The position numbers were made by a program, and so were the translations under genes. Of a stretch of DNA of 64,000 nt, positions 18,501-26,486 are shown in pieces. Under the pieces are notes generated by a model. It searched no databases. It was not told where the DNA came from and saw only the letters and a program-made list of their open reading frames with translations. The DNA comes from Gammaproteobacteria bacterium (GTDB lineage Bacteria; Pseudomonadota; Gammaproteobacteria; Enterobacterales; Kangiellaceae). The stretch is from positions 44,754-108,753 of the forward strand of contig JABXHY010000057.1 of NCBI GenBank assembly GCA_013373375.1. The letters are read 5' to 3'. The stretch's first letter is position 1, and every line of letters starts with the position of its first letter.

Positions 18501-19573
18501 TCGAGAGGGTGAATTCAAATGATCATTTAGAAGCGGAAGGAACGGGAATAGGTTTGTCACTGGTGAAGGAATTGGTTCGACTTCACGACGGCACAATTAA
18601 AGTATTAAGTGATCCTAACCAAGGCAGTGAATTTATTATCAGTCTTCCTGTGATTACATTTTCGTCAAATGATTACCATCTTCAATTTGATAGTAAGCGA
18701 GTCGAGAACGAAGTCTTATTGCTACAGCATTCACAATTAGAGAAACGGCCATTATTGGAAAATGCAGATGAACAATCTTTGTTAAGTGGCCAACCAGAGT
18801 CGTCAGAAAAGCCTATTCTCTTAATTATCGATGATAATCACGATATGGTGTTGTTTCTCAAACAGCTTTTGGATAATGATTATCACTGTTACAGCGCTAT
18901 CAATGGACAAATGGGATTTGAAACTGCCAAGGAAGTCATTCCTGATATTATAATTTGTGACATCATGATGCCTGTAATGGATGGCTTTGAATTTGTACAA
19001 ACATTACGTTCCGATACACTGACCAGTCACATACCGATTATTATGTTGACTGCGAAGGGAGACCGAGAAAGCCGATTAAAGAGTTGGGAAGTTTCTGCGG
19101 ATCAGTACTTACTTAAACCATTTGACGAGCATGAGCTCAGGCTACAATTATCAAATTTATTAGAAATACGCAGTCTGGTACAGTCTCGTTTTAGTGACAT
19201 GAGTTACTCTGGTAATTCAAAAGTTTCGTTCTCGTCTACTGATCAAAATCAAGCAGATATTAAATTTACCAATCAGTTAAATGATGCATTAAATGACTTG
19301 TTTCATGACTGTGACTTAAAAGTTGAAGCCATAGCAGAAGAAATGCACATGAGTCAGCGGCAACTATTAAGAAAAGTTAAAGGTTTATTTAATATGTCAG
19401 CAAATGAATACTTACGTATATTCCGCTTGAATAAAGCAAGAGAGCTTCTACTTCAAGGACAAACGCCCAGCTACGTCTCTCTGGAAGTTGGGTTTTCCTC
19501 CCACACTCATTTTGGCAAATGCTTTAAAGCTCAGTTTGGATGTACGCCCTCTGAGTTTAAAGCCGGACAATAA
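15554..19573 (+). CDS. hybrid two-component regulator (HTCS-like): beta-propeller sensor, kinase, receiver and AraC output
   Basis: 1339 aa from a GTG start with a strong Shine-Dalgarno sequence. A signal sequence (~1-22) precedes a periplasmic two-component-regulator propeller region (~30-660; repeats such as GVFWFVYQNK and NSVWIATSTSIYRW). A Y_Y_Y-like Ig domain (~665-755) and a membrane helix (~762-782) follow. HisKA has His823 in NVSHEFRTPLTLIQGY; the ATPase has NLLSNAIKYTHQGG and DNGIGIS. The receiver has Asp1136 (IIICDIMMPVMDGF) and the C-terminus an AraC domain (SLEVGFSSHTHFGKCFKAQF). The chain is complete, from ligand sensing outside to DNA binding inside. HTCS proteins usually control glycan use in Bacteroidetes; no glycan genes are adjacent here. 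Confidence 0.92.
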   Translation: MRKIASILVILMALGVGKVSANLETYVAKFQFRPYLIENQQKLESPRLIFQDSRGVFWFVYQNKVIVQKGSAFHTIQIPTLQGDTRSNSARWRLVEFNESVLLSVGSAIFQIKYNGLQVVQWPIYSDNSQERVEGTITDLMVDQSNSVWIATSTSIYRWRSNKQHLQILESDNSAENLFPNVLLQLSSGEIWVGSFLSKLVNIQTNSDRPSISRTLILDSDQSIVVQSMLELPDRSVLVGTSNGLYQFDSHSGQIKLLPLDSGIIDITHIQLQDNLLWLVANGKAYFLETNDVGNINVEHLSNSGMVLTPKVLNAKSHLSISEPGMKVHDLFIDYEDSVLISVHNWGLFRFHPYQHQAQKLYINSSQELSRFLTIFQVMDNKIKIVGDNSKTQLFSTQDAIDFVTYSADISQQGTVWLGGFGSIRKIEEGAMAFEFKLNEKFPSKVLAVLQYDDYLWVLSELGGLSIYDRLGNQINLDMTSIESQLISAKTLIRVPDGILLISEQSLSLLTIEESKVKVSQMMTLPMSVVSWSYQNGEFLILHPGQQISWLDVKDLSLSTQNLPIDFEGCAVNTGNVIWYSTNLGQIKAKNLLTGVITAFDSTKGVEINGATGEWCAGYKEGVIFSGYTGFIYIDEAYLKDSFQSIVPRLYVDSVTTSTAKVFYDFDEPLKLRSEDFPIQVEFYKNHYVANDRQTYDFMLNNSGTWQTLNDKQQAISLTQLDSGNHQLQIRTTNYRGDSGISNTVRLSVLPNWWQSKWAYVIYLLCAAIAVYLIVKVRVRSVNQKAQLLEEMIKQRTYELSNAKKHVESLLEQKEVELANVSHEFRTPLTLIQGYTRQLLSGEKEPEKINWLAGITKYSTRLIRLVEQLLDLERFKHKKLSDKSVLNASKLTRSIVDSFNILIQEHKLTLNLNVEDKIFVEIVPDVLEKILINLLSNAIKYTHQGGSIVISLKGDTANRLHLSVKDNGIGISPEEQMKIFERFERVNSNDHLEAEGTGIGLSLVKELVRLHDGTIKVLSDPNQGSEFIISLPVITFSSNDYHLQFDSKRVENEVLLLQHSQLEKRPLLENADEQSLLSGQPESSEKPILLIIDDNHDMVLFLKQLLDNDYHCYSAINGQMGFETAKEVIPDIIICDIMMPVMDGFEFVQTLRSDTLTSHIPIIMLTAKGDRESRLKSWEVSADQYLLKPFDEHELRLQLSNLLEIRSLVQSRFSDMSYSGNSKVSFSSTDQNQADIKFTNQLNDALNDLFHDCDLKVEAIAEEMHMSQRQLLRKVKGLFNMSANEYLRIFRLNKARELLLQGQTPSYVSLEVGFSSHTHFGKCFKAQFGCTPSEFKAGQ

Positions 19574-19773
19574 ATATCAATAAACGTTAAGTGTCATATA
19601 AAGTTTTGAAGTAAGCAAATAGGTGTTTTCTAAGTCTGGTGCAAATTATTCCGTCACTAATATTGATTAGGTTGCTAAATCGTTTATCGAGACTTATTCG
19701 CGCACCTAAGTTTTGACAAAGCACTCTTATTCGAGTAAATGGATAGGCTATCAGTGCAAATAGAAAGGCAGAT

Positions 19774-21258
19774 ATGAATCGGTTCCTAACTAAAACCAAT
19801 TTCCAGACAGGTCGTTTATGTCTAAAGCGACTTTGGAATGAGTTCAATGGAAATTGGGTAAGGAAGTTATCCGCAAATGATGAGAAAAACTCAATTGAAG
19901 GTGAGCGATTTAATTTAGCGGTTCGCGACTATTTCGAAGGCGGTGTTTTTATTGGCTGGACTGATGGTAGTGCAGAACAAGCTGCTAGAAAAACGCAAGA
20001 ACTGCTTAACCAAGACCAGATTGTATTATTTGAGGCTGCTTTTATTCACGAAAACCTACTGTGTTTTGCCGATGTTGTGATTAAAAATAAATCTGAGTTA
20101 ACACTTATAGAAGCGAAATCATCTAATAAGCCAAAGGTAACATCCAAAGATAATTTCGATCATATTTATGACGCTGCGTTTCAAAATTATGTGATGTCGC
20201 AATCTGGATTTAAACCCACATCAATACAATTACTTCATGCGAATGGCGATTGTGTTTGGCCAGATAAAAAGAACCTATTTTGTTTTAAAGATATATCCGA
20301 AGAAGTATTTAAGCGACAAAACGAAATTGAGGTGGCAATTGAAAATCAACTGTCAGTTTTAGATTATGATTCGAGTCCCCGAGTGTCGAAGGGCCTATTC
20401 TGCAAGAAGCCAAGCGATAAGGCTTGTCCTCACATAGAACAGTGTTGGGATAAGCCAACAAAAGAAACCATTTATGATTTGCCGAGAATTAATGAGGATA
20501 AAATTAATTTGCTTGAACATAACGATGTTCATCTAATTAAAGATATTCCGACCAGTGTTCAATTAACCAAAGGACAAAACAGAATTGTTGAGACAATTAA
20601 AAATAGAAAAGAAGAATATGATTTATCATGTGTGAAGGACAAGCTTTCACACTTAAACTATCCAATACATTTTTTTGATTTTGAGACCTATAACGCCTCT
20701 GTTCCGATATGGAATAACTGTAGACCATGGCAACAAGTGCCATTTCAGTATTCACTGCATATTGTTGAAAGCAATGGCGATATTTCACACTTTGAATATT
20801 TAAGCTCGGATCTGCAAGACCCTCGAATACCGTTAATAGAAGCGATGCAGCAGCATTTTAAGCCGACGGGCTCAATTGTTGTGTACTATCAGCCTTTCGA
20901 AAAGAGCCGAATTGAAGAGCTCGCTCGTGATTTTCCTGACTATTCAGATTTTCTTGAGTCACTCAATGTACGTCTATGGGATCAGTATGAAGTCTTTAAG
21001 CAATGTTTTACAGATTATCGACTAGCATTGTCCCAATCCATTAAAGTCGTACTGCCGACATTTGTACCAGAATTATCGTATCAAAATATTAAAGTGCAAA
21101 AGGGCGATCAGGCGCAATTAGCGTGGCGAAAAATGATAGAGATGTCAGATGGTCGAGTAAAAGATAAAAAAATAAATGAGCTAAAAGACTACTGTAAACT
21201 TGATACCTTAGCGATGCTTAAATTACATGAATTTCTTATTAAGAGACTCTCTATGTAA
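19774..21258 (+). CDS. DUF2779 protein with PD-(D/E)XK nuclease-like N-terminal half
   Basis: 494 aa. The start FLTKTNFQTGRLCLKRLWNEFNG matches the typical opening of DUF2779 proteins. Residues ~80-150 (LFEAAFIHENLLCFADVVIKNKSELTLIEAKSS) carry the D...ExK arrangement of PD-(D/E)XK nucleases. A Cys cluster follows (CKKPSDKACPHIEQCW). The C-terminal DUF2779 region starts at HFFDFETYNASVPIWNNCRPWQQVPFQYSLH and ends YCKLDTLAMLKLHEFLIKRL, resembling a DnaQ-like exonuclease with acidic residues (DFE, KLD). It is probably a nucleic-acid-processing enzyme; no partner genes adjoin. A short AAAGG site precedes the ATG. Confidence 0.82.
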   Translation: MNRFLTKTNFQTGRLCLKRLWNEFNGNWVRKLSANDEKNSIEGERFNLAVRDYFEGGVFIGWTDGSAEQAARKTQELLNQDQIVLFEAAFIHENLLCFADVVIKNKSELTLIEAKSSNKPKVTSKDNFDHIYDAAFQNYVMSQSGFKPTSIQLLHANGDCVWPDKKNLFCFKDISEEVFKRQNEIEVAIENQLSVLDYDSSPRVSKGLFCKKPSDKACPHIEQCWDKPTKETIYDLPRINEDKINLLEHNDVHLIKDIPTSVQLTKGQNRIVETIKNRKEEYDLSCVKDKLSHLNYPIHFFDFETYNASVPIWNNCRPWQQVPFQYSLHIVESNGDISHFEYLSSDLQDPRIPLIEAMQQHFKPTGSIVVYYQPFEKSRIEELARDFPDYSDFLESLNVRLWDQYEVFKQCFTDYRLALSQSIKVVLPTFVPELSYQNIKVQKGDQAQLAWRKMIEMSDGRVKDKKINELKDYCKLDTLAMLKLHEFLIKRLSM

Positions 21259-21610
21259 GGAGTTGTCCACATGAGAAATCTTTAGCTTAAGAAAAATCCT
21301 ATCGAAGGATGGTTTTATTTAAGAAAGTCTCTCTCTAAAAAAAGAGACGGAGCGTTAATTCGTGAATATAGATATTCCGTTTATAACAAATGGTGTAAAT
21401 CAATGAGAGAAAGTGTCGTTTAGCTTAATTTAATTATTTATACGGACAGATAAAACAGGGTTGTATACTCATGCTCGGACCCTTGTTGACGATATAATGA
21501 CTTAAAAATGCTACTTACGATTTTATATTTCAAGCAAACGCCAGTAAGATAGCAATGTAATATTTAATCAAATTTATATTCTATTAATGCTCAATTTATT
21601 TGTTATTTTC

Positions 21611-21844
21611 CTACATCTGAATGAGATACTTCGCGCACTGGCATTTTATATCAAAAAATTGATATTTCTCATCAATAACTCCCATATATGTTGTCGTTAA
21701 CCTGAATATACTATTTCTTTGTTTGTGGTTTTCGACGTTTCCCACTTTAAAGAAATAGTATTGCCCATTAGGCGTTATTGCCAGACTCAACCCAAATGCC
21801 TCTGTTGTCTGGTTGCTTTTTTCGTTATAGGGATTCGCTGTCAC
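21611..21844 (-). pseudogene. possible C-terminal fragment of an unknown protein
   Basis: A 77-codon frame directly preceded by an in-frame TAG, with a GTG start lying inside a hairpin and no Shine-Dalgarno sequence. The peptide has protein-like composition (FGLSLAITPNGQYYFFKVGN). The piece TPNGQYYFF is faintly like beta-propeller (PD40) blades, suggesting a decayed gene. It could equally be chance. Confidence 0.25.
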
Positions 21845-21876
21845 CTATAATAATTGCTGGGTGACAGCGTTTTTTT
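21837..21876 (+). terminator. strong Rho-independent terminator (plus strand) without an obvious gene
   Basis: CGCTGTCACC (21837-21846) pairs with GGTGACAGCG (21860-21869), followed by seven T. No plus-strand gene ends nearby (the previous one ends at 21258), so it may terminate an unrecognised small RNA or be left over from a lost gene. Confidence 0.65.
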
Positions 21877-22171
21877 GAAGTAGGCTAATCACTTTTAAAC
21901 TTATCTAAAAACGGTAGTTTTAATAGCGAAATTTAATCTGTCGTCGGCCACTTCGTCGAATACATTTTGTGAGTTTTGAGAAATACTTGCCTCGTTAGGT
22001 GGCATTAAGCAGAGCTTGTATTTCAGCTGTTTTCATCTTCCCCTAGTAGGCTTGGAGAATACAGACGTCTTTATCCAGATAATAATTGAACGGTCTAATT
22101 AAACCCTAATTTAATCACTCTATGGTATTTGTTATAATTCGATCATTGATAGCGTTTATTAGGAATAAGAT

Positions 22172-22711
22172 ATGGCGTCACTCCAAGATCAATTGCTTAA
22201 AGCAGGTTTGGCAGATAAAAAGAAAGCAACTGAAATCAAGCATGAAAAGCGCAAAAAAGCTAAGCAACAGCCCAAGGGGCATAAAACCAAAGATGAATTA
22301 AAGGAGCAAATTGAGACGAATAGAAAGCTCAAAGCTGAGCAAGATCGATTGTTAAATGAGCAACGTAAAGCTGAGTTAAAGTTAAAAGAACAGCGCGCTA
22401 TGATTAAACAAATGATGGAACATCATGGGTTAAAGGACTATCAAGGAGACGTTGCTTACAATTACCTTCATGACGATCTCGCTAAAACAATTAAGATTAA
22501 GCCTGCTATTAAGCAATCGTTAGTGCAAGGAACATTAGCGATTTGTGCGATTGATGGACTGGTAAAGCTTGTTCCAGATGTTATAGCCCGTAAATTTCAA
22601 GAAATCGACCCAAGTGTGGTGATTCTTATGCACGATCGTTCGGCGAAAGAGGAGGTGGATGAAGACGATCCATACGCTGAGTATCAAATTCCAGACGATC
22701 TTATGTGGTAA
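22172..22711 (+). CDS. yaiL: DUF2058 family protein (YaiL-like)
   Basis: 179 aa. The family start MASLQDQLLKAGLADKKKA leads into a very basic, charged helical/coiled-coil region (~20-90) and the C-terminal globular part (YNYLHDDLAKTIKIKPAIKQSLVQGTLAIC...). The last segment DPYAEYQIPDDLMW is typical of the family. YaiL-type proteins associate with nucleoid or polysome fractions; the molecular role is unclear. The TAA stop is part of the first unit of a 15-bp tandem repeat. AGGAATAAGAT precedes the start. Family call is firm. Confidence 0.88.
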   Translation: MASLQDQLLKAGLADKKKATEIKHEKRKKAKQQPKGHKTKDELKEQIETNRKLKAEQDRLLNEQRKAELKLKEQRAMIKQMMEHHGLKDYQGDVAYNYLHDDLAKTIKIKPAIKQSLVQGTLAICAIDGLVKLVPDVIARKFQEIDPSVVILMHDRSAKEEVDEDDPYAEYQIPDDLMW

Positions 22712-22772
22712 GCCGGGATGTTGTAAGCCGGGATGTTGTAAGCCGGGACGCGGTAAGCCAGGACTCGGTAAG
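22708..22772 (+). repeat. 15-bp tandem repeat (about 4.3 units) overlapping the DUF2058 stop
   Basis: Unit GTAAGCCGGGATGTT occurs twice exactly (22708-22722, 22723-22737), then with changes at 22738-22752 (GTAAGCCGGGACGCG) and 22753-22767 (GTAAGCCAGGACTCG), then a partial unit. Each unit carries the TAA context of the gene's stop, so it probably arose by slippage of the gene end. Confidence 0.9.
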
Positions 22773-22925
22773 ACATTTTAAATGACCCCACTAAAAGTAA
22801 AGTAGGCGAGAAGAGATCGAGACATGTAATAAATTTGAGCTTCTCCTGACTAACACGGTTGATTTAAAGCCAGAGCATTCAATTTTAATGATTGCATTAG
22901 CTAAAGTTTTAGTAGGGAGAGCATT

Positions 22926-23429
22926 ATGATTTTTAAGGTAAAAGAAAAATTTTGGTCGTGGGGTGATGAGTTTACGATTTTCGACATGGATGATAATCCC
23001 AAATATTTAGTAAAAGGAAAGGCCTTTTCCTGGGGCGATAAGTTATCTTTTCAGACCATTGAAGGGGAAGAGTTAGCTTTTATAAATCAAAAACTTTTAT
23101 CCTTTCGACCTAAATACGAAATTTTGATTGGTGGTACTCCATTTGCAGAATTGAAACAGGAATTCAGTTGGTTCTCTAAAAAATTCACATTGGATGTACC
23201 GGGGCCGAATGATTACACAATTGATGGATCATTCTGGCAACACGAATACAAATTCACTCGGCGTAACAAGCAAGTTGCTGAAATAAGCAAAGAATTATGG
23301 GGTTGGAGTGATACCTACGGTGTCAGAATTAACGACAATGAAAATGAAGTCGCAATTCTTTGTTCTTGTATTGTAATTGATCAGATATTGGAGAAAGAAG
23401 AAAGAGCAAGCTCATCGTCTATTTCTTGA
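22926..23429 (+). CDS. LURP-one-related family protein
   Basis: 167 aa of short beta strands with a repeated pattern: KEKFWSWGDEFTIFDMDDNPKYLVKGKAFSWGDKLSF, then AELKQEFSWFSKKFTLDV and AEISKELWGWSDTYGVRI. The pattern (nxxxYxVkgk...wgdkl.f.d..g.e...i..k) is that of the LURP-one/YxjI/Tubby-like fold. Members are membrane-linked or of unknown function. Shine-Dalgarno GGGAGAGC is 6 bp from the ATG. A stand-alone gene. Confidence 0.78.
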   Translation: MIFKVKEKFWSWGDEFTIFDMDDNPKYLVKGKAFSWGDKLSFQTIEGEELAFINQKLLSFRPKYEILIGGTPFAELKQEFSWFSKKFTLDVPGPNDYTIDGSFWQHEYKFTRRNKQVAEISKELWGWSDTYGVRINDNENEVAILCSCIVIDQILEKEERASSSSIS

Positions 23430-23717
23430 TCTTAAAACATTCAAATTTCTGTCATTTATAGTTTAGATGAGCAGTTAAAAAGTAAATTTTATCGTAGATA
23501 TATCTGTGGATAGATGACTAACTAATTTGAATTTATTAAGAATACACTGGCGCATATATTGGGATCTTATGCTATTGAGGGATCTATACAGCATTGTCGA
23601 AAAATTTAATTTTTGCTCTAGCCATTGCGGCTTTGGGGCTGTAGGCTATTCAGTACAAATAATGAGCGGTTTATTTGCGCTCGGATGAATATAGTATGTT
23701 GTTAGAAGGCATAGTTT

Positions 23718-24146
23718 ATGAATAGCACCGCACGGAGCGAACTCATTGTGCAACTTAATAATCTGCTTGCGCGCGGCGATAGCATGAGTATGTTGGTCAT
23801 CACCGTTCGCAATACATCCAATGGCATCCTTATCGGGTTGAGTGACGGCGAAATCAGCTTGGACTATCGGAAGGCCGGCTGGCTGGATATCGTGCGCACT
23901 CGTAAGTTCAAGTCATTTTGCAAGGATGGTGGGTATCAAACTCAGAGAGTGTTGTGGGGAAAGGAGCGTATCATTCGAGCCAAAATCGGTACCGAAAGTA
24001 GCCAAGCGGCAGATGCAATCGACGCATGTTTTGCTTCTGTCTTCGGTGAGACAGGCTCATTCAGTCTCGAGCTTCGAGGATTCGGTTGGCGACCTTCTAA
24101 CAACAGCTTTGAGAGTGACTCGGCAAAGCCGCACACCTCAAGCTGA
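23718..24146 (+). CDS. orphan protein in an integron-cassette-like unit
   Basis: 142 aa, no recognised family. Its base composition is clearly more GC-rich than the neighbours, as seen by eye from the Ala/Arg/Gly codons ending in C or G. The 3' end, including the TGA, overlaps an attC-like hairpin (24096-24155). Both points suggest recent transfer as a gene cassette. The protein is soluble, with no signal sequence or membrane helix. Function unknown. Confidence 0.7.
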   Translation: MNSTARSELIVQLNNLLARGDSMSMLVITVRNTSNGILIGLSDGEISLDYRKAGWLDIVRTRKFKSFCKDGGYQTQRVLWGKERIIRAKIGTESSQAADAIDACFASVFGETGSFSLELRGFGWRPSNNSFESDSAKPHTSS

Positions 24147-24155
24147 GCGTTATGT
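24096..24155. other. attC-like recombination site (integron cassette)
   Basis: Reads TCTAAC...AGCTTTGAG-a-GTG-act-CGGC-aaa-GCCG-ca-CAC-CTCAAGCT-ga-GCGTTATGT. The outer TAAC/GTTA pair (R''/R' boxes) and the inner AGCTT(T)GAG/CTCAAGCT pair, with a single extrahelical T, follow attC architecture. The core GTTATGT differs from GTTRRRY at one position. About 60 bp long, ending in the junction motif TGAGCGTTA. Confidence 0.6.
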
Positions 24156-24181
24156 TTACGAAAATACAATGGAGAATATGT

Positions 24182-24376
24182 ATGGAATTTAGCAGTGAGT
24201 TAGTTGGATTAGGGTTTCTTTTTGGAATAGTAAGTGCGAAGTGGGCGTTAGATTTAGGTTATTCTCAATTAAGTCAATTGGTGCATTTCGTTGTCGGTCT
24301 GTTTTTAGGGCCATTAGTATTGTTTATTTTGTATGTTCGTATGATTTATGCAAAGAAAAATAAAAATCGTGCTTGA
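24182..24376 (+). CDS. small two-helix membrane protein (second cassette)
   Basis: 64 aa, start chosen at 24182 because GGAG lies 7 bp upstream; the in-frame ATG at 24152 sits inside the attC core. Two hydrophobic segments (LVGLGFLFGIVSAKWAL and FVVGLFLGPLVLFILYV) and a basic tail (KKNKNRA) are visible. No family recognised. Sits 36 bp after the first cassette ORF. Confidence 0.6.
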   Translation: MEFSSELVGLGFLFGIVSAKWALDLGYSQLSQLVHFVVGLFLGPLVLFILYVRMIYAKKNKNRA

Positions 24377-24410
24377 GCCTAAGTAATTGGTGACGTGGGG
24401 TATAATGTAC

Positions 24411-24490
24411 TAAGTTAACAAAGTACTGCATGATCTTTCCCCGATTTGACGGACACTGAATAATAGCTTTCGTGTTTTGAGCGTTACGCA
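24411..24490. other. possible second attC-like site (weak)
   Basis: AGTTAACAAAGTAC near 24412 and GTGTTTTGAGCGTTACGC ending near 24490 can pair through TAAC/GTTA and CAAAGTAC/GTGTTTTG, using two G-T wobbles. The right end TGAGCGTTACG closely copies the end of the first site (TGAGCGTTATG). The inner part has no good stem. Confidence 0.3.
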
Positions 24491-24502
24491 CTGTAAGTAT
24501 TT

Positions 24503-25027
24503 ATGCTAGATATTATTTTATTTTTTTTGAGTTACGGAGTTGTCGCACTGATAATTCTTGTGGCCATAATCCTTATTCCTAGATGGATCATTCTATCGAC
24601 AGAATCAGAAAACGACCCCGACCATATATATGCGATCTTCATGGAAGAAGTTGGGTATTGTGGTCATAAGGTTTTATCTGCAGCTGGCTGTCTTTTTCCT
24701 TTAATATTGCTTACCGCAACTTCGTTCGATATAGAAGGGTTAGCACTTCCATTACTAATTGGAGTAGTTTGTCTTTTCGATCATTCTACCATTTACAAAA
24801 ACTACCCAGTATTTAATCAACAGATGAAAGTTTTACTGCTAATTCTGGTTGTCTGTTTATTATTGCTCAGTGTCCTTACAAGATATTACTATTTATCAGC
24901 AAATCTATATTCTTTGATTTTAATGTCTTTGGGAGTTTTGTGGGGTGGTTGCGCAGTTTTTAAGCGATCCAAACTAATACGCATAACCAGACTTTCAAAC
25001 AAGGAAACCGCAAAAGGCGCCGCTTAA
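24503..25027 (+). CDS. orphan membrane protein (third cassette-like ORF)
   Basis: 174 aa with about five hydrophobic segments (for example IILFFLSYGVVALIILVAIILIP and VLLLILVVCLLLLSVL), and no recognised family. It starts about 13 bp after the second attC-like junction, the spacing expected of a cassette gene. No Shine-Dalgarno sequence is obvious. No attC was found at its 3' end. Confidence 0.6.
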   Translation: MLDIILFFLSYGVVALIILVAIILIPRWIILSTESENDPDHIYAIFMEEVGYCGHKVLSAAGCLFPLILLTATSFDIEGLALPLLIGVVCLFDHSTIYKNYPVFNQQMKVLLLILVVCLLLLSVLTRYYYLSANLYSLILMSLGVLWGGCAVFKRSKLIRITRLSNKETAKGAA

Positions 25028-25051
25028 CTTTGGACGGCTAGTTTTTAAATT

Positions 25052-25411
25052 ATGAGTGTCGGATACAAATTAGTTAATATTTCAAGAAAGGAACAAATAG
25101 TGTTTCTTCATTTGCCTGTAAGTACGATGCGTGAAATTCTCATGCATCCAGTCTCAAGCTATATTGTAGACTGGTACAAGAAACAATATCCTCACGACGA
25201 TATTGATTTTGTGTCTGATACATTTGATGACTGGCCCTTTGAAACAGGTTCTCGTGAAGACCTTGCAAATTATGAAGAGATCACAGATGAGTTACTCGAT
25301 ACACTAGTTGAGCAAGGAGTTATAATAGATAATGGGTTTGAATGGCAGGATAAAGATGAACCAGATACAGTATTTATTAGAGATCTAGCCTTGGCCACAA
25401 AAATGGAATAA
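25052..25411 (+). CDS. orphan soluble acidic protein
   Basis: 119 aa, acidic (DDIDFVSDTFDDWPFETGSREDLANYEEITDELLDTL), without signal or membrane helices. It starts 25 bp after the preceding ORF. It belongs to the same run of small orphan ORFs, but no attC-like site was seen. No family recognised. Confidence 0.6.
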   Translation: MSVGYKLVNISRKEQIVFLHLPVSTMREILMHPVSSYIVDWYKKQYPHDDIDFVSDTFDDWPFETGSREDLANYEEITDELLDTLVEQGVIIDNGFEWQDKDEPDTVFIRDLALATKME

Positions 25412-25453
25412 GGAAAATCTGCGAGAGCTAAAATCTAAAAAATTAAAATCTAC

Positions 25454-25470
25454 GAAACTAAAATAGTTTC
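25454..25470. terminator. small hairpin between convergent genes
   Basis: GAAACTA/TAGTTTC with a 3-base loop followed by TTCCTTT, between the orphan ORF and the convergent LpxR-like gene. Weak. Confidence 0.4.
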
Positions 25471-25484
25471 TTCCTTTCTAAAAC

Positions 25485-26486
25485 TCAATCCAGTCTCCAT
25501 AAGAATGTCATTGAGCCATACTCTTTTAGTCTGGCTAACGATTTATTATCCTTTTTTAAATCGATATTGTTTCGAGCAAGTGAGATCGAAAATCCATCAA
25601 ATGCATAGGTTAATCCGAATTGCCCATTAAATTGAAGTCGATCATAACCAATTGAGGGACTTTCACGAAAAGTATTGCCATCGAGATAGATCAAGTTTCC
25701 AATGTAGTTCGCAGAAACGCCAGCATAAAAATACCAACCATTGTTTATATTAATTGGATTAGTGGTTCTATCGTCGTTTAATAATACAGAGCTATAGGTA
25801 TCCGCCATGTAACGGCCGTATCGAATAACGCTGCCGACATTTATTGATGACTCAAGCGTTCCTAACTTTATATCGCCGCCACTGACAATATCAAAATGCT
25901 CATTTTCGGATGCCCAAATTTTCCAGGCTCTTCCACGCGCCACTTGAAATACTATTTCATCTTTAACCTGATAGTCCCAACCTTTAGGCTGCTGTGAGCC
26001 GGTTATTTCGTGAATGTACTTTTGCGTTGATTCTGCGCCAGAACTAGGACCAACAATGCCTAAGGTAACACTCGCTTTATCAGCAACCACTCCGTAGTCC
26101 TGTATGCCAACTTGGTGCAAAAAAGCCAAACCAGCATAAGGGATATCATTTGGGTTTGGAGTAGGATCCTCAATATTCGAAGGTGTTACGATGACTTGGC
26201 CAAAGGTGGTCGCGTTGTATGACAGACGAGGGTTAGCCTCTTTGAGGCTTGATTTCATCCATCGAGTTAATACCGGCATTTCGAGTTTATTGGTGTTGCT
26301 TGACTCATAAAAGCTTAAATACAGACCATTGGTATAACCGCTATCACTGCCGATGAAAATATCATTATCAAGCGTTAACGAAAACCAGTGCTGCTTATCT
26401 TGAATCGCTTCTGAAGAATTAGCACTGTTACAAACCAGTATTAAAAGTATTAAATAGAAGGTGAAATAATGTGTTTTTGTCTTCAT
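25485..26486 (-). CDS. LpxR-like outer membrane lipid A 3'-O-deacylase family protein
   Basis: 333 aa with a signal peptide ending near NSANS. The first mature strand LTLDNDIFIGSDSGYTNGLYLSFYES carries the NDxF...D..YTNG signature of the LpxR/DUF2219 family. PNDIPYAGLAFLHQVGIQDYG supplies the PYAG motif and a conserved His. LpxR trims acyl chains from lipid A in the outer membrane and is a 12-strand barrel; the alternating strand pattern and final aromatic FLWRLD fit. In this family deacylase activity is proven for few members. Confidence 0.82.
   Translation of the reverse strand: MKTKTHYFTFYLILLILVCNSANSSEAIQDKQHWFSLTLDNDIFIGSDSGYTNGLYLSFYESSNTNKLEMPVLTRWMKSSLKEANPRLSYNATTFGQVIVTPSNIEDPTPNPNDIPYAGLAFLHQVGIQDYGVVADKASVTLGIVGPSSGAESTQKYIHEITGSQQPKGWDYQVKDEIVFQVARGRAWKIWASENEHFDIVSGGDIKLGTLESSINVGSVIRYGRYMADTYSSVLLNDDRTTNPININNGWYFYAGVSANYIGNLIYLDGNTFRESPSIGYDRLQFNGQFGLTYAFDGFSISLARNNIDLKKDNKSLARLKEYGSMTFLWRLD

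Larger units (their letters stand above)
21259..22171. other. 913-bp gap with hairpins and a possible gene remnant
   Basis: A small stem (ATCCT/AGGAT, 21296-21310) followed by a T-rich stretch may end the DUF2779 transcript. A reading frame on the minus strand (21611-21844) and a plus-strand terminator (21837-21876) are listed separately. The rest shows stops in all frames and no recognisable element. Confidence 0.4.

Noticed and set aside
19587..19847. 86-aa minus-strand ORF at the start of the DUF2779 gene
   Set aside because: Overlaps the well-supported DUF2779 start on the other strand and lacks a ribosome-binding site.
23842..24192. 116-aa overlapping ORF in another frame of the first cassette
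   Set aside because: The 142-aa frame covers the unit and ends in the attC-like site as expected; the other frame has no ribosome-binding site.
25022..25028. GCTTAAC as the start of a third attC
   Set aside because: It fits RYYYAAC, but no matching GTTRRRY core or stem was found downstream.
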